The position numbers were made by a program, and so were the translations under genes. 64,000 nucleotides of DNA, from the NCBI GenBank assembly GCA_030272585.1, contig BSYQ01000014.1, forward strand, positions 1,364,001-1,428,000, in the 5' to 3' direction. The notes under the pieces were generated by a model, which did not search any database, was not told where the DNA came from, and worked only from the letters and a program-made list of their open reading frames with translations. How positions within the stretch are numbered: position 1 is the stretch's first letter; the number at the start of each line of letters is the position of its first letter. This document shows, in pieces, positions 12,401-21,987 of the stretch. Source of the DNA: Bryopsis sp. KO-2023. Taxonomy: Eukaryota > Chlorophyta > Ulvophyceae > Bryopsidales > Bryopsidaceae.

Positions 12401-13391
12401 CACTAAAAAAAATTCAAACTAAAAAAAATTGAAACTTCTGAATAAAGTTGACCCCTTGAGAAAGGAAATAAGAATCAGAACGAGCATAATAAGAAGAATA
12501 TGATGGTTTGTTTCGACAAAGAAGCAAAGTTTGGCAGTTTGATTTTCAATTTTGTGGGTTGCTCCATCTGTTGCGTTTTTTTTAAGTACTTGGCTGGACT
12601 TGGAATATTTGGTGGCGGCCCCTCGTGCTGTTTTTTTTTGGTTTTTTTTAATTATGATTTTTTTCTTGAGAACTCGGAAAAAGCAAAATTCGACGCCCTC
12701 ATGGTGGTTTGGTTTCGCTGTGTTTTTTTTCAGGAACCTATCTGTTGAGCGTGATGGTCATAGTTTTGGTGGGGGTCATTTCTCAATTCATGAAGGCCTT
12801 TAGAATGGAACTGGAAACGAAATGGTTTCAAACCGCTCAAGATGACTGCGGCGGAATTTGCCAACCTGGGGGTCAATGCGAAACCGACTCTTGCATCCAA
12901 GACTGCAACGCTTGCGATGGAACCGAGGGGCCCCCCAAAGGAAGCGGAAAGAAGGTTTTCATGTCTGTCCCTCAGGCAAAGCGAAACGTGGTCAGAGCTT
13001 TGATTACAGGTGAGACAACCCCCCCCCCTGTCCAGCTCCTCTTCTCCGACTTTTTTTTTTTTCCGCTTCAAATATCGGAATCGCTGAAAGATACGTCGTG
13101 ATTCGATTTCTTTTCTCCAGTTTTGGTCCGGAAAATTGTTTTCTGTATCGTTTTTTTCATTTTGGGAATGATTTTGCAGGGGTGGTTACCACGCTCGAAT
13201 ACAGTCTCATGTTGGTGGCTATGACTTTCAACGTGGGGTTGTTCCTGGCGGTGATCGGAGGTTTCATGCTGGGTTCTTTCTTGTTCGGCCATCGTATGGA
13301 GCCCACCCCCGATCAAAACGGCGCCACCCGAAAGCAGGAATCCAAGCCGTTCGCCCTCGGAAATGACTGCTGTGGAAGTAATACCGTTTAA
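9439..13391 (+). CDS. Ctr-family copper transporter with large Cys-rich, Met/His-rich N-terminal region (p80-like)
   Basis: Nine exons join in frame: 9439-9722, 9998-10200, 10535-10702, 11030-11316, 11485-11636, 11901-11984, 12130-12359, 12734-13009 and 13180-13391. They encode 631 residues. A signal peptide (LLKASLLIWGVVLCFAWA) is followed by about 400 residues of repeated Cys modules of two kinds, such as CGDDPKMVAKC..MCDMHEMDQCMEC and LCLDMGGMGGCGDYNKLC. Copper-binding clusters HDHGDHMDDMHG and MDGMMGHSHQSMSH follow. MYFHTSLRDLILFKDWVP precedes TM1. TM2 has the Ctr signature MxxxM (MLVAMTFN) and TM3 has GxxxG (GFMLG). Ctr proteins form trimeric channels that import Cu(I). Long Cys-rich ectodomains are known in p80-like Ctr proteins of protists. 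The length is far above the usual 150-250 residues. An AATAAG signal lies at about 13426. Copper import at the plasma or endosomal membrane is inferred from the family. Confidence 0.9.
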
Positions 13392-14855
13392 AAAAAAAAG
13401 AGGAAAAATGGAAAGGAAAAGGCCCCAATAAGGAATTTAAAACTTGAGATCCGTCTGTAGCACATAGAAGCTTTTCGAACAACAGCATTGGTGTTTTATG
13501 CCACAAGGTGGGGAGACGGAGAGAAAGAGAGAGTGAAATTTTACACAGAAAAAAAAAACAGAAGGAAAAGAGACTTCTGCTGTTCGAACACAGGGGTGGA
13601 GAGGAAAATGTATGTGCAAAAGAAAGAAACAATACGAGGTTATGGATTTTTTTTTGTGGGGACGTTTGGTGGGTTGTTTTGCTCCTGTGGCATTTTGTGG
13701 GTTTTTTTGCTCCTGTGGTATTTTGTGGTTGCGTTTTGAGGCCAGCCGTCATGCTGTGTAGAAATGTATGTTTATCTGTTTTATGATTTTATCGCTAGAT
13801 TCCTAGGTCCAGATGCAAGACCTTGTGTATATCTTTTGGCAGCTACAATTGGTCGATCGTGGTTCTTGCTTTTCTTTCCCCCCCCCCTCTGGTTTGCTCG
13901 ATTCTGAGTATCATGGTGTTGCTTGGCCAGGAGCAGAGGGTAGCTTTTTTTTGGCCTGTCGTTTTGAAAAAAATATGAATACATGAGAGACACCAGCTTT
14001 TTTAATGAGATTTATTCTTGATTGAAGTCCCGAAACAATGCTGGAAACAATTGGATATTGCTGTCCAAAGAAGGTTACATGAGGGAAGAAAAAGGGGGGG
14101 GTCTGCTTCTTGACAGGCACTGCCATGTGTGGCTCCTTGCATTGGCACCCTTGGTTTCAAAAAACTGCAAGTGAACAGAGAAAACACTTGCCCAAAAATA
14201 CATGCTGTAGAACGACTGGCTGCTGGGAAGAGCTCAGGTAATTTCCTTCATACAGTCTTGTAACTTGCAAGCTTGGCAAGCCGTCCGATATTTTTGTTTG
14301 TTCAGTCAAAGACGACGTTCTACCGTTCCCTGCTGGCGATGGCTCGCCCTGCAACACGCTTTCTTCGGATATTTGATATCGAAAAAAAGGGAGCTCTTAT
14401 TTGAAGAAAGAACGGATTTCCTGTTTTGTTCGAGCGAACAAAAGAGATCAAAGACGAATATTGTGAATGTAAAATTCCGATTTCCTGTTTGGAGTGTCAT
14501 TTTTGCACTTGCACTGGAGATAACATTGTCCTTTTTTTTTTTCGCTCTCCTGAGACTGCTCCATCCACGAAGCACCCTAATAGTTTAGAACCAAGAAGGG
14601 AAGCTCCCAAACCCAACGGCAACCAGCTAGCTACCCACGCAGCACAAATGGGATTCGGCCGTCCTCGTAGAGACAAAATACTACATTCCACGAGTATATA
14701 TGTTACAAAAGCGAAATCTTCCTTTGATCGTATCGGCCCAAAATTTGAAACCCCCAATCAACAGCACAAAACTCCTTTCGCGACGAGGACTGAATATAAA
14801 AAACCGATTCTATGGTCTCCTACTTCGGAAAGGCGAATCCTTCAAAAGACTCCCT
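13392..14855. other. Intergenic, no supported gene
   Basis: After the Ctr stop codon the sequence holds repeated TTTTGTGG and CTCCTGTGG motifs (13650-13735) and scattered open frames on both strands. None has a domain, a signal peptide or consistent splice sites. The open frame starting near 14650 looks low in complexity and coding support. The right edge merges into the duplicated block that begins near 14857. Confidence 0.35.
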
Positions 14856-14856
14856 G

Positions 14857-15840
14857 TTGATTAATTTGTTCGAAAACACCCGTGAAGCCACTTTGTGTTT
14901 GGCTTCTGAATACCAAAACGCGAATCAAAACTTGCACCCAGGCAAAATCGTTAAGCTGCGTCCACGAAACCATTTTTGGGTTGGACGCATTTGATGATAC
15001 AACTATGGAAAATACCAGCTGATTGGCCAAAAATAAACTTTACGCACATCCAAACACGCATCGCGGTAAAAAGTCCACCCCAAATCGAACCCCACCCTCG
15101 TTGTCACTGTTAGAAACACGCGCGACAACTGAAAAAAGTGCCTGATGAAACGCAAAAATGAAATACAGAACTGGTGCTTAACCTGACCCCAACCACCCCA
15201 CCGCGTCGTTTCGACATAAATCCAGTTGCGGTTGTCTTCTTTCATCTAATCAGGGCCAAAGAGGCTTAGGCCTTGGCCCGGTACCAAAAGTAGCGAAGCC
15301 AAACTTGGCCTCGCCATCTTTTCCTTTGAGTTCACCGCCGCCGATGGAGCCGTATGGCGCATTGTGACGATTGCCGTGGCGATTGTCGTGGCGATTGCCG
15401 TGATATGGGCCCCAAAGAGGGGGGCGCGGACGACGCCATGGTCTCCATCGGCGCCTCCCAAGCACCTTGCGACCCACGCCTTCAACGCCTGTGAAAAACA
15501 AACACCACGTCAGTGTTGAAAACATCCGATGCCAATTCCCAAAGAAAAGTAGAGGAACCCACCTCCATCTGTGAACTGGTCTTCGTTCGTGGCGGCGACT
15601 GTCGCCACCAACACCAGCAAAAGCAGCAGAATACAAACACGCATCTTTCTCGCTCGTCTGGACAAAGGTGAGGATATTTCCAAACGTCCACAGGGCACTG
15701 ATAGCTCGAGACTGGAGATGAAACGGGGTTTGGGCAATATGTACCCTTCGCGACCCCATACCCTCCAGGACGAAGTGCCCTACGCTCCAGCCAAAAAACA
15801 GGACGTGATTATTGTGACTCTCCTCGGCTCCAAGGTATGA
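14857..15840. repeat. Segmental duplication, copy 1 (pairs with 38620-39605)
   Basis: The block contains peptide gene P1 and its flanks and is closely matched, in the same orientation, by 38620-39605. Matching landmarks include GCGTCCACGAAACC near 14959 and 38695, the AAAAAGTCC and CGAACCCCACCC block near 15070 and 38810, both exons, and the upstream CGCGACCCCATACCCTCC at about 15750 and 39513. The 3' flank carries a hairpin, GCGTCCA...TGGACGC, at 14959-14990. In copy 2 the right arm has an extra G (TGGGACGC), so the hairpin is less exact there. Confidence 0.75.
15250..15644 (-). CDS. Small secreted Arg/Trp/Pro-rich peptide, copy P1
   Basis: Two exons on the minus strand, 15644-15563 and 15488-15250, encode 106 residues. 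The start MRVCILLLLLVLVATVAA is a clear signal peptide with a predicted cut after Ala. The first exon ends in phase 1 at GATGGAG before GTGGGT. The mature part is strongly basic: VGRKVLGRRRWRPWRRPRPP, then HGNRH repeats (NRHDNRHGNRHNAPYG), a Gly/Lys stretch, and FGFATFGTGPRPKPLWP before TGA. No known family was recognised. Arg/Trp/Pro-rich composition resembles cationic antimicrobial peptides, and a structural or adhesive role is also possible; both are inferences. The P2 copy at 39.0-39.4 kb is nearly identical, which supports the exon structure. Confidence 0.8.
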
Positions 15841-16332
15841 ATAGACTTTTTGGAAGTCGGAGGACATTGTTCCCTGGTCCTTCGGAAGCTGAAGCTTTAT
15901 TACACAAGTCCGTTCGCACCCGTCAAATCGCACTCGGAGTAAGGGTTTGATGTATGGGTGATCATCCATACATTTCATGAATTGCGGTCGCAGTTGGTGT
16001 GAAATTAAAACTGAAGAGTGTATCGTTGTTTTCTCTTTTTTGTGGGGAATGAGGATTGTGGTTTCAAGATTTGTCATATTGTAATCATTGTTCCTTGGTG
16101 CTGAACTCAGGATGTGTTTTTCCAACACATGTCTATATTTTCCTTGACAAGTTGTATCTTGATTTTATAATATCTTCCTCAAGACAAGACCGCTGGCAAA
16201 ACAACTTCACAATTACATGTGGTGGATTCCAGCAATATTGGTGAACTATGAAAGAGCTGGAAATAGGTTTCAGTCACTCAATGCTTCCCAAATTAACACC
16301 ATCAAATGCCCCTTACAATCTGTCATAAGATA

Positions 16333-18578
16333 CAGTACAACCTCCGTCGCAAAAATGTACTCGGTATTAAAACTGCGTTAATACCCTGTAACACCGTGGT
16401 ATTATTAATACACGTTAATGTCTAGTCTCCCGACTTAACACCGTGTATTAATAACACCTCGCACGCGGTATTAAATGCTATCGGTATTAACCGATGTTAA
16501 TAACACCGGTAATACCTGGATTGACGTCTTTGAAACTCAGGCGGGAGACTGGGTATTAGCGATATTGTTAATACCGTCTAACACCGAGTAATACCACGGT
16601 CTCCTAACACCGTGCATACGGTGTTATTAACACCACAGGATTGATAATGAAATGCAATAATATTAATCGATATCATTAGGTGTTAGTAATATCAGAATGC
16701 ACAGACATAATGTCAAAATTAAAAAAATACAATTGCTTCATTACATTTCCCAAATTGCATTGACAGGCCCAGAATCGAACTGGGCATTGACCATCCTGCT
16801 CTCTCAATACAAGACCTTTTCTCCCACCACAATCTAATCAAAACCTGAGAGGAGCTCTTGTCCATCACCATAATCTGAACTCACAATCGTTCAAAGCCGC
16901 TACAGTTCAGCAATTCACCCCCCCCGGTTCTCTGTCCTCAAATTCCCCACACATAAATGAGCGACCGGAGTGGCAATCTTTCCTGGCCTCAGCCTTGCTC
17001 TCTACAAGAGTGGGTCGCAGTTGTGCAATTTCGTCCAGCGATCGTACATCAACAGAAGCCTTTCGCAGGTGTAAGGATTCTTCTCTTCCTCCTCCCATTC
17101 ACTTGGATCCTGCCCAGAAAAACAAGTAAACATCTCAGTGAATGAATAAGCACTTGATAATATTGGGCACTACTGGGGGGGACAGTCGTTCTGGAAATAG
17201 ATACCAACAGTGTTCAAGGAGGCCATTTTGGAAACCTGGGGAAGGCTGTTGCATGCTTTCAACCATAGGTCCAGTTGGCTTTCTGCCATGCACATCTCCA
17301 GCACCCCATCATTCATGGGGTATTGGGTTGGCTTGCAGTGCCCCTTCCCACTGCAGGATCCAGGGTTTCCGAAACTTCTTCAAACTGAAAGCAAACCGGA
17401 AAGAAAAACATAACAACAAAACTGAGTGAAACTAAATATATCAAACAAATAACCCTCTCGAAGCCAACGTTGTTCCACCCACCTCGTTGAAACGCACCTC
17501 GATCCTATCCTCACGGGTTCATCCCACCGCCACCCCTGCGAAACCATGAATCAATCTATCATTACATTTCTCAAAGTTTCAACAGATTGGGGCTTTGAAA
17601 CTAAAATATTGACTCCCTTTTTGCAACGGCTTTTCCCACTAAAAACACTCCTTGTCTCTTGACTGGTGGATGACAGAACCGCTTACCTACTTCTCAGCAA
17701 AATAACTTTCATTTTCCATCGACGAATCCATATTATTTCCCTAGCACAGCAGACAGAGTTTGAGCTAATTTCAAGTACAAACACGTGGAAGGGAGGAATA
17801 AATAACAAGAAAGACCTCCCAAAACTGAACCTGGCAAAAAAAAATTGCAAATCAACAATTGCTACCTGTACAAAAGAAACTGTTCTGATTTCCACCACCA
17901 CAATCAGGCTACCCCAGCTCAGTTCAAATTTTTGGTATGGGCAGAGTGTTGCTTCAGCCTATCTTCCACCATGGTAAAATCCTTAGAAGCCTCCTGCAGA
18001 AAATGAAGGAACAAAACAAAAAAAAAAGGATATGCAGAAAAGGATCTGGGAAGTACAGCCCAAAGACCAAAAGAATGCTGATGCCACAATAGCAACGCGC
18101 TCTCTTTCGCGCCTGATCTACCGCGCCTGCCAGCGGTGCTGCCATCATGCTCCGTCGCTAATCAGCACACTTTTGCCAACGATGGAAAAAAAAGGTCGCG
18201 CCGGTCCTCCCAAACGCCTCGAAACTCTTAAACGAGGCGAAAAAAAGCGACAACCTCGTTCGACAAGGAATCGACCGCTTCTCGGCACACTTCAGGCTCA
18301 ATGCTGGTGCTGAAGTTTTTTTCCCAGATGCGGCTCCAGAATCGAACTGGACGATTTCCATTCCGCATTGAGTACGACGTGAGGACGGCAGTAACTTGAC
18401 TATTTCAGTGAAGGCGTTGTCGCGACGAGACGTCATTCTCACCCCAGCTCGCGGTATTAAGATGATGTTATTGTTAATACCTATTAATACCCTGTAACAC
18501 CAACGGTATTATAATACCGTAGCACCGGTATTATTCTCGACCGAGAATAATACCGAGTACATTTTTGCGACGTCACTG
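16333..18578. mobile_element. Element with 25-bp perfect terminal inverted repeats and GGTATTAAC-type arrays; pogo/Tc1-like ends
   Basis: A perfect 25-bp inverted repeat, beginning CGTCGCAAAAATGTACTCGG, lies at 16345-16369 and in reverse at 18548-18572. Just outside are CAGTACAACCTC on the left and its partner ending ...GTCACTG on the right, so the termini are CAGT...ACTG as in pogo-like Tc1/mariner elements. A TA precedes the left end but is not present after the right end. Inside, 16360-16690 and 18450-18560 are dense in GGTATTAA, TTAATACC and AACACCG motifs in both orientations. The middle of about 1.7 kb has no recognisable transposase. Two tRNA T-arm-like hairpins with CCAGTTCGATTCTGG on the minus strand lie near 16767 and 18335. 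Confidence 0.6.
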
Positions 18579-18998
18579 CCGCCACAATCTCGGAAGAAGA
18601 AAACCATTTGTAGCATGGCATTGAATTTATTCACAATACATCCGGAGCAAGTACCAAAAAAGTAAAAGGGAAGCCAGTGATGCTCCCTGATTGTTCATTA
18701 GATAATCAGTTTCAGCACTTCTGGAAACTTCTCAGCAACCAAAAATGCTGTGGCAGCAACGATTTCGCAAAACTGAGTTCGAATTTTTGCTTGCCAAAAA
18801 AAACCATTTATTCTGCTAATAGAAAGTTAAAAACCGAAAGCCAAAAAAAAAGGTGCAGAGAGACGCCTGCGCCAAAGTTCAAAACTGGGACATCAGTGGC
18901 CAAACACAAGTGATTGAATCAAGCACGCGATGCTCGATGGCAAGCGCCATTTCAGTCCAATGCCGACCAAGCCTGGATCTCGGCACAACGATGCAGTC

Positions 18999-19583
18999 TT
19001 ACAAGCCATACTTGCTACGGCGTTTCTTCTTGTGGCCGCCACCGCCGCCGCCGCCGCCGCCACCACCACCACCACCACCTCCTCCTCCTCCACCGCCGCC
19101 GCCTCCACCTCCTCCTCCACCACCACCACCACCACCACCTCCTCCTCCTCCTCCTCCTCCTCCGCCTCCTCCACCACCACCGCCGCCTCCGCCTCCGCGG
19201 CGCTTCCGGTAACGACGACGGTATCCGAGGAGCTCACGATCTGCAGGTCGCGTCTCAAAGTCACCAACACGCTCATACAACAAAACGAGGCTAGATTACT
19301 GGTGCAACATATAGTTAGAATTGCGTAACTCACTCTGCAGGGTCTCCGCCCCGTGCAGCAAGGTGCGGAAGCGTTGCACATCCAACTTCGAATCTGCACG
19401 CACAACACATTGTCAGAGGAGATGCTCATTCCACAGAGATGGCCCCGATGAAAGAAAGACTTTTCGCATAAGTTTGAACGGGGGGCCACCTGTGGTTTGC
19501 GCCTGATCGGCAACATCAACTGCGCACGCAGCTGCGACCAACCCCAGCAAGGCCAGGGTGGCCACCATCTTCAACGACGCCAT
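18999..19583 (-). CDS. Secreted polyglycine peptide with basic tail, copy G-A
   Basis: Three exons on the minus strand, 19583-19490, 19393-19334 and 19240-18999, encode 131 residues. Exon 1 (94 bases, ending in phase 1) gives MASLKMVATLALLGLVAAAC, a signal peptide, then AVDVADQAQTTG. Exon 2 encodes DSKLDVQRFRTLLHGAETLQ. Exon 3 starts NRELLGYRRRYRKRR, continues as an almost pure glycine tract of several tens of residues, and ends GGHKKKRRSKYGL. The two other copies (42.0 and 57.7 kb) have the same exon sizes except for the glycine tract. Glycine codons vary (GGT, GGA, GGC), so the tract is kept at the protein level and is not a pure triplet slip. No family was recognised; a structural, mucilage or antimicrobial role is possible. 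Confidence 0.85.
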
Positions 19584-19692
19584 CGAGATCGCCCCTCTCA
19601 CAGTTCACAACGATATCCACACTACCGACGAAAACGAGAAAAGCAAAGCTTGAATCAATCCGTGTGTTGTGAGGTAGGTCTGGTCGATGGGG

Positions 19693-19698
19693 TTTTAT
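19693..19698 (-). promoter_or_regulatory. TATA-like element of polyglycine gene G-A
   Basis: On the minus strand the motif ATAAAA, followed by CCCCATCGACC, lies 115 bases before the start codon. The same spacing and flanks occur in copies G-B and G-C (TTAAAACCCC), preceded in all three by a conserved block containing CGTCGCGTCTCGTGTG. Confidence 0.5.
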
Positions 19699-20436
19699 GG
19701 CGTGGGGAAAAACACACGAGACGCGACGTTTCCTGGTGGAGCGTCAATCATCATTATCGGTCGTTCCTGTGATTGATTGGTGGAACAGCACGAGAAAACA
19801 CTGTGCTCTTGTGCCATCCATCACACGGACGGATGGTATGACCTCCCACGAAGAAAGCTCGCTTTCTCGGGCTTGGAGCAACTCACGATGTTTTTTGAGA
19901 AAGGACACAACAGGACGGGGAAGGGTCTGGAAGGTTTCTTAGAACGTCCTTCCCTTCGCTATCGATTTTTGGGAGCGATCGCGACAATGCACTTTTCTTG
20001 GCTTGAATGGAAGATTGGACGTAGGATATTCGGCACGCGGAAATAAGCCCGCGTGGCTCTTTTATCGTCCGTGAACCTTCTTTATTACTTCCAGAGTCCC
20101 AGCGCTTTCGAAAAAATAAGAAGAATCTGGCGTGAAGCCGAGCAGCTATATGCCCACAGGGCGGTTTGGGTCGTCAGTGTGGACGTCTACAGGAGCTTAA
20201 CACTGGCTCGATTCGATTCCATTCGATTCAGTGTTCAGCTGGAGTGAATCGTCTGAGACAACCGAAGGTTTTTAAGGAGGCTGCAGCCATCGATACAAGT
20301 CAGCAACACCTCCTTATCTTCAAACCAGGAAACCATAGGTTTTACACTTAAAACTAAAACCAAGATCCAGCTTCGATTGAGAAATAATAAAAATCCCTTC
20401 CTTCAAACAAAGATAAACTCTCCCAACACAAGCTCC

Positions 20437-21050
20437 CTACTTGGGGCACTTGCAAATTTATTTGCGCTTCTTCTGCCGCAAAATAAACACGTGCACACTT
20501 CGGGAACGCGTTCCTCTGCCACAGACAACAGATTCCACATGTGGAATCTGTGGAAGCTTCTTGTACAAGAAGCTTACTGACCAGTGGGGTCCTGGGGCTG
20601 CACTTCTTTGCTGCATATTCTGCATGGTCACCACAACACTCCGAACAATAAATGATTCGTTTCAATCCACCACACTTGCACTTCTCATGGCCGTGGTATT
20701 TTTTGCCTTTCTTCCATTTTTTTTTTGCAAAAGACTCCTCAAGCCTTTGTTGGGGCTCTTCTTCCCACGTCCACTGGCAGAACAGCAAGCCTCATACCCG
20801 TTGTCCTTACTGACGCATTTACTATTGACCTTGGTGCACGCTCCCTTTCGTTTCCTTTTCCACTTGGGAGTGCGAAAGACAAATTTCCCTCAGACGAGGT
20901 CACTGGATGGCATAAGACGAGATTCGATACCAACTCCAGCGCTCAATGTCAGCGAGTCGACTTACCCATCCGTCCGTGCAATTCCCATCAGGGGTGCACC
21001 CAGCAAGAGCAGTATATAAGGGTGCTGGAAGCTCTGCAACGCGGAGTCGC
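20437..21050 (-). pseudogene. Broken copy (K2) of the Cys-rich secreted peptide gene
   Basis: The minus strand carries pieces matching the exons of the intact gene K1 (55.6-56.6 kb). A piece near 20970-21010 gives GCTPDGNCTDGW before GTAAG. A long exon has ACTKVNSKCVSKDNGYEACC. A terminal piece near 20475-20437 corresponds to KKRK..CKCPK. Compared with K1, a run of ten A residues at 20717-20726 shifts the frame inside the long exon. The tyrosine codon of the last exon is a stop (TAA), and a cysteine at the long exon's start is tryptophan. No signal-peptide exon was found. These defects make it a probable pseudogene. A sequencing error in the homopolymer could explain the frameshift but not the nonsense codon. 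Confidence 0.6.
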
Positions 21051-21366
21051 GACGTCTTTCTACAGTTGACCAGTGCAGTATCGCAACGCTTTCGGCACCG
21101 AGTTTCCGAGCTTTCAATCGTCATGCAATATTCTTTTCTTTTTGATCTCGACAGTGCACGATATATTTGGAAACTAATGCACCCTGGAGGTGGCGAATGT
21201 ATTCGTTAATTGGTTGAACGTCACTGGCTAATTCGCAATTCATAACACGGTTCGGTTTGGGAAGAGAAGTCGAGAAGAAAAGTTGAGAGAGAGAAGGGGT
21301 TGGTTATGGGTGATTATGATGATTAATTAGGAGAGTTGGTTGTAGTGTATGGCATTCGGTAACACA

Positions 21367-21600
21367 CCACGACACCTGTGAGCCAGTGTCGTGGCATACG
21401 GCGCCGCCGCCAGTTATTGTCCCTTTTAAAGGCTGGGTAGACCCTCAAGGGCGGTATGAAGCCCGAGGTAGCCCAGCCAAGGGCTTTCGCGTAACGGGGC
21501 TGGCAATCACCCGCGGATCCCAAAAGCATGCTTCTGGGGATGCTTCTTCCTAAACCGTTGCCGTTCAAGTGGCCTGCGAAAGTTTTTCCTGCTGCTTGCT
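21367..21600. ncRNA. Candidate structured RNA, copy 1, beside U2 snRNA
   Basis: This region has a counterpart at 40179-40440, next to the second U2 gene. Both start with a perfect 9-bp hairpin: CCACGACAC/GTGTCGTGG here and CACCACACT/AGTGTGGTG there. The stems differ in sequence but both pair. Both then read CATACGG, followed by further long stems, here GGCTGGGTA/TAGCCCAGCC. Next come the shared blocks TCGCGTAACG, CACCCGCGGA and CGTTGCCGTTCAAGTGGCC. Covariation with conserved loops suggests a functional RNA. I do not recognise the class; it does not match U1, U4, U5, U6, SRP or RNase P signatures I know. The transcribed strand is not known. Confidence 0.4.
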
Positions 21601-21742
21601 TCGTTCAACACGCGCGAAAAAAAAACCACAAAAAGCAATAACACGCTTCTGTGGAAAAGGAGTTTGGTGGAGGTTTTTCTTTGTGGCAGAAGATAGTTTT
21701 TTGTGGTATTTTGAGGCGGCTGTGAAAGAAAGTCAAGGGTAG

Positions 21743-21783
21743 TAGTGCTTCAGGAGTCGAACCTGAACGAGGCCAGCGCACTA
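21743..21783 (-). ncRNA. tRNA-like minihelix with B box downstream of U2 snRNA, copy 1
   Basis: On the minus strand, just past the U2 3' end, a T-arm-like hairpin TCAGG-TTCGACT-CCTGA sits inside a 6-bp outer stem, TAGTGC/GCACTA. It resembles a tRNA acceptor plus T arm without D and anticodon arms. GGTTCGACTCC is a perfect Pol III B box. The same element, with identical sequence, lies behind the second U2 gene at 40553-40593. It may serve for 3'-end processing (RNase P/Z-like) or as a downstream Pol III promoter element. The role is inferred. Confidence 0.5.
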
Positions 21784-21797
21784 TGTTTTCATTTCAT

Positions 21798-21987
21798 GGG
21801 TGCACAATCGCGGTGGTAGTGGAGAACCGTGACCATGCCGCGCAGGGCGGGTGCAAGCACCCGTTATCCCGCACCCCATGAAAATTCAGGATAATCGATG
21901 AAGGGATTCTATGAATCCCATATCAGCGATCAAACTGACAAGAACAGATACTACACTTGATCTTAGCCAAAAGGCCGAGAAAGGTAT
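21798..21987 (-). ncRNA. U2 spliceosomal snRNA, copy 1
   Basis: The minus strand begins ATACCTTTCTCGGCC and continues TTTTGGCTAAGATCAAGTG, then TAGTATCTGTTCTTGTCAG. This is the universally conserved 5' third of U2, including the branch-point recognition sequence GTAGTA. The stem-IIa region, an AATTTTC stretch at the Sm-site position, and a terminal GGGTGC/GCACCC hairpin follow. The length is about 190 nt, the normal size. U2 base-pairs with the intron branch site in the spliceosome. It differs from copy 2 at a handful of positions, mostly in the 3' stem-loops. Upstream (22190-22225) the CCACCAAA..ACCAGGAAAG block is shared with copy 2. Confidence 0.95.

Noticed and set aside
16766..16790. T-arm-like hairpin with CCCAGTTCGATTCTGGG on the minus strand (and a similar one near 18335)
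   Set aside because: Looked like tRNA genes, but no acceptor, D or anticodon arms could be placed. Kept only as a note inside the element at 16.3-18.6 kb.
18850..19215. Long polyproline, polyserine/threonine and polyhistidine reading frames opposite or out of frame with the glycine tracts (also at 42300-42700 and 58040-58450)
   Set aside because: They are other-frame readings of the GGN-rich exon of the polyglycine genes. Only the glycine frame keeps the signal peptide, splice phases and conserved tail in all three copies.
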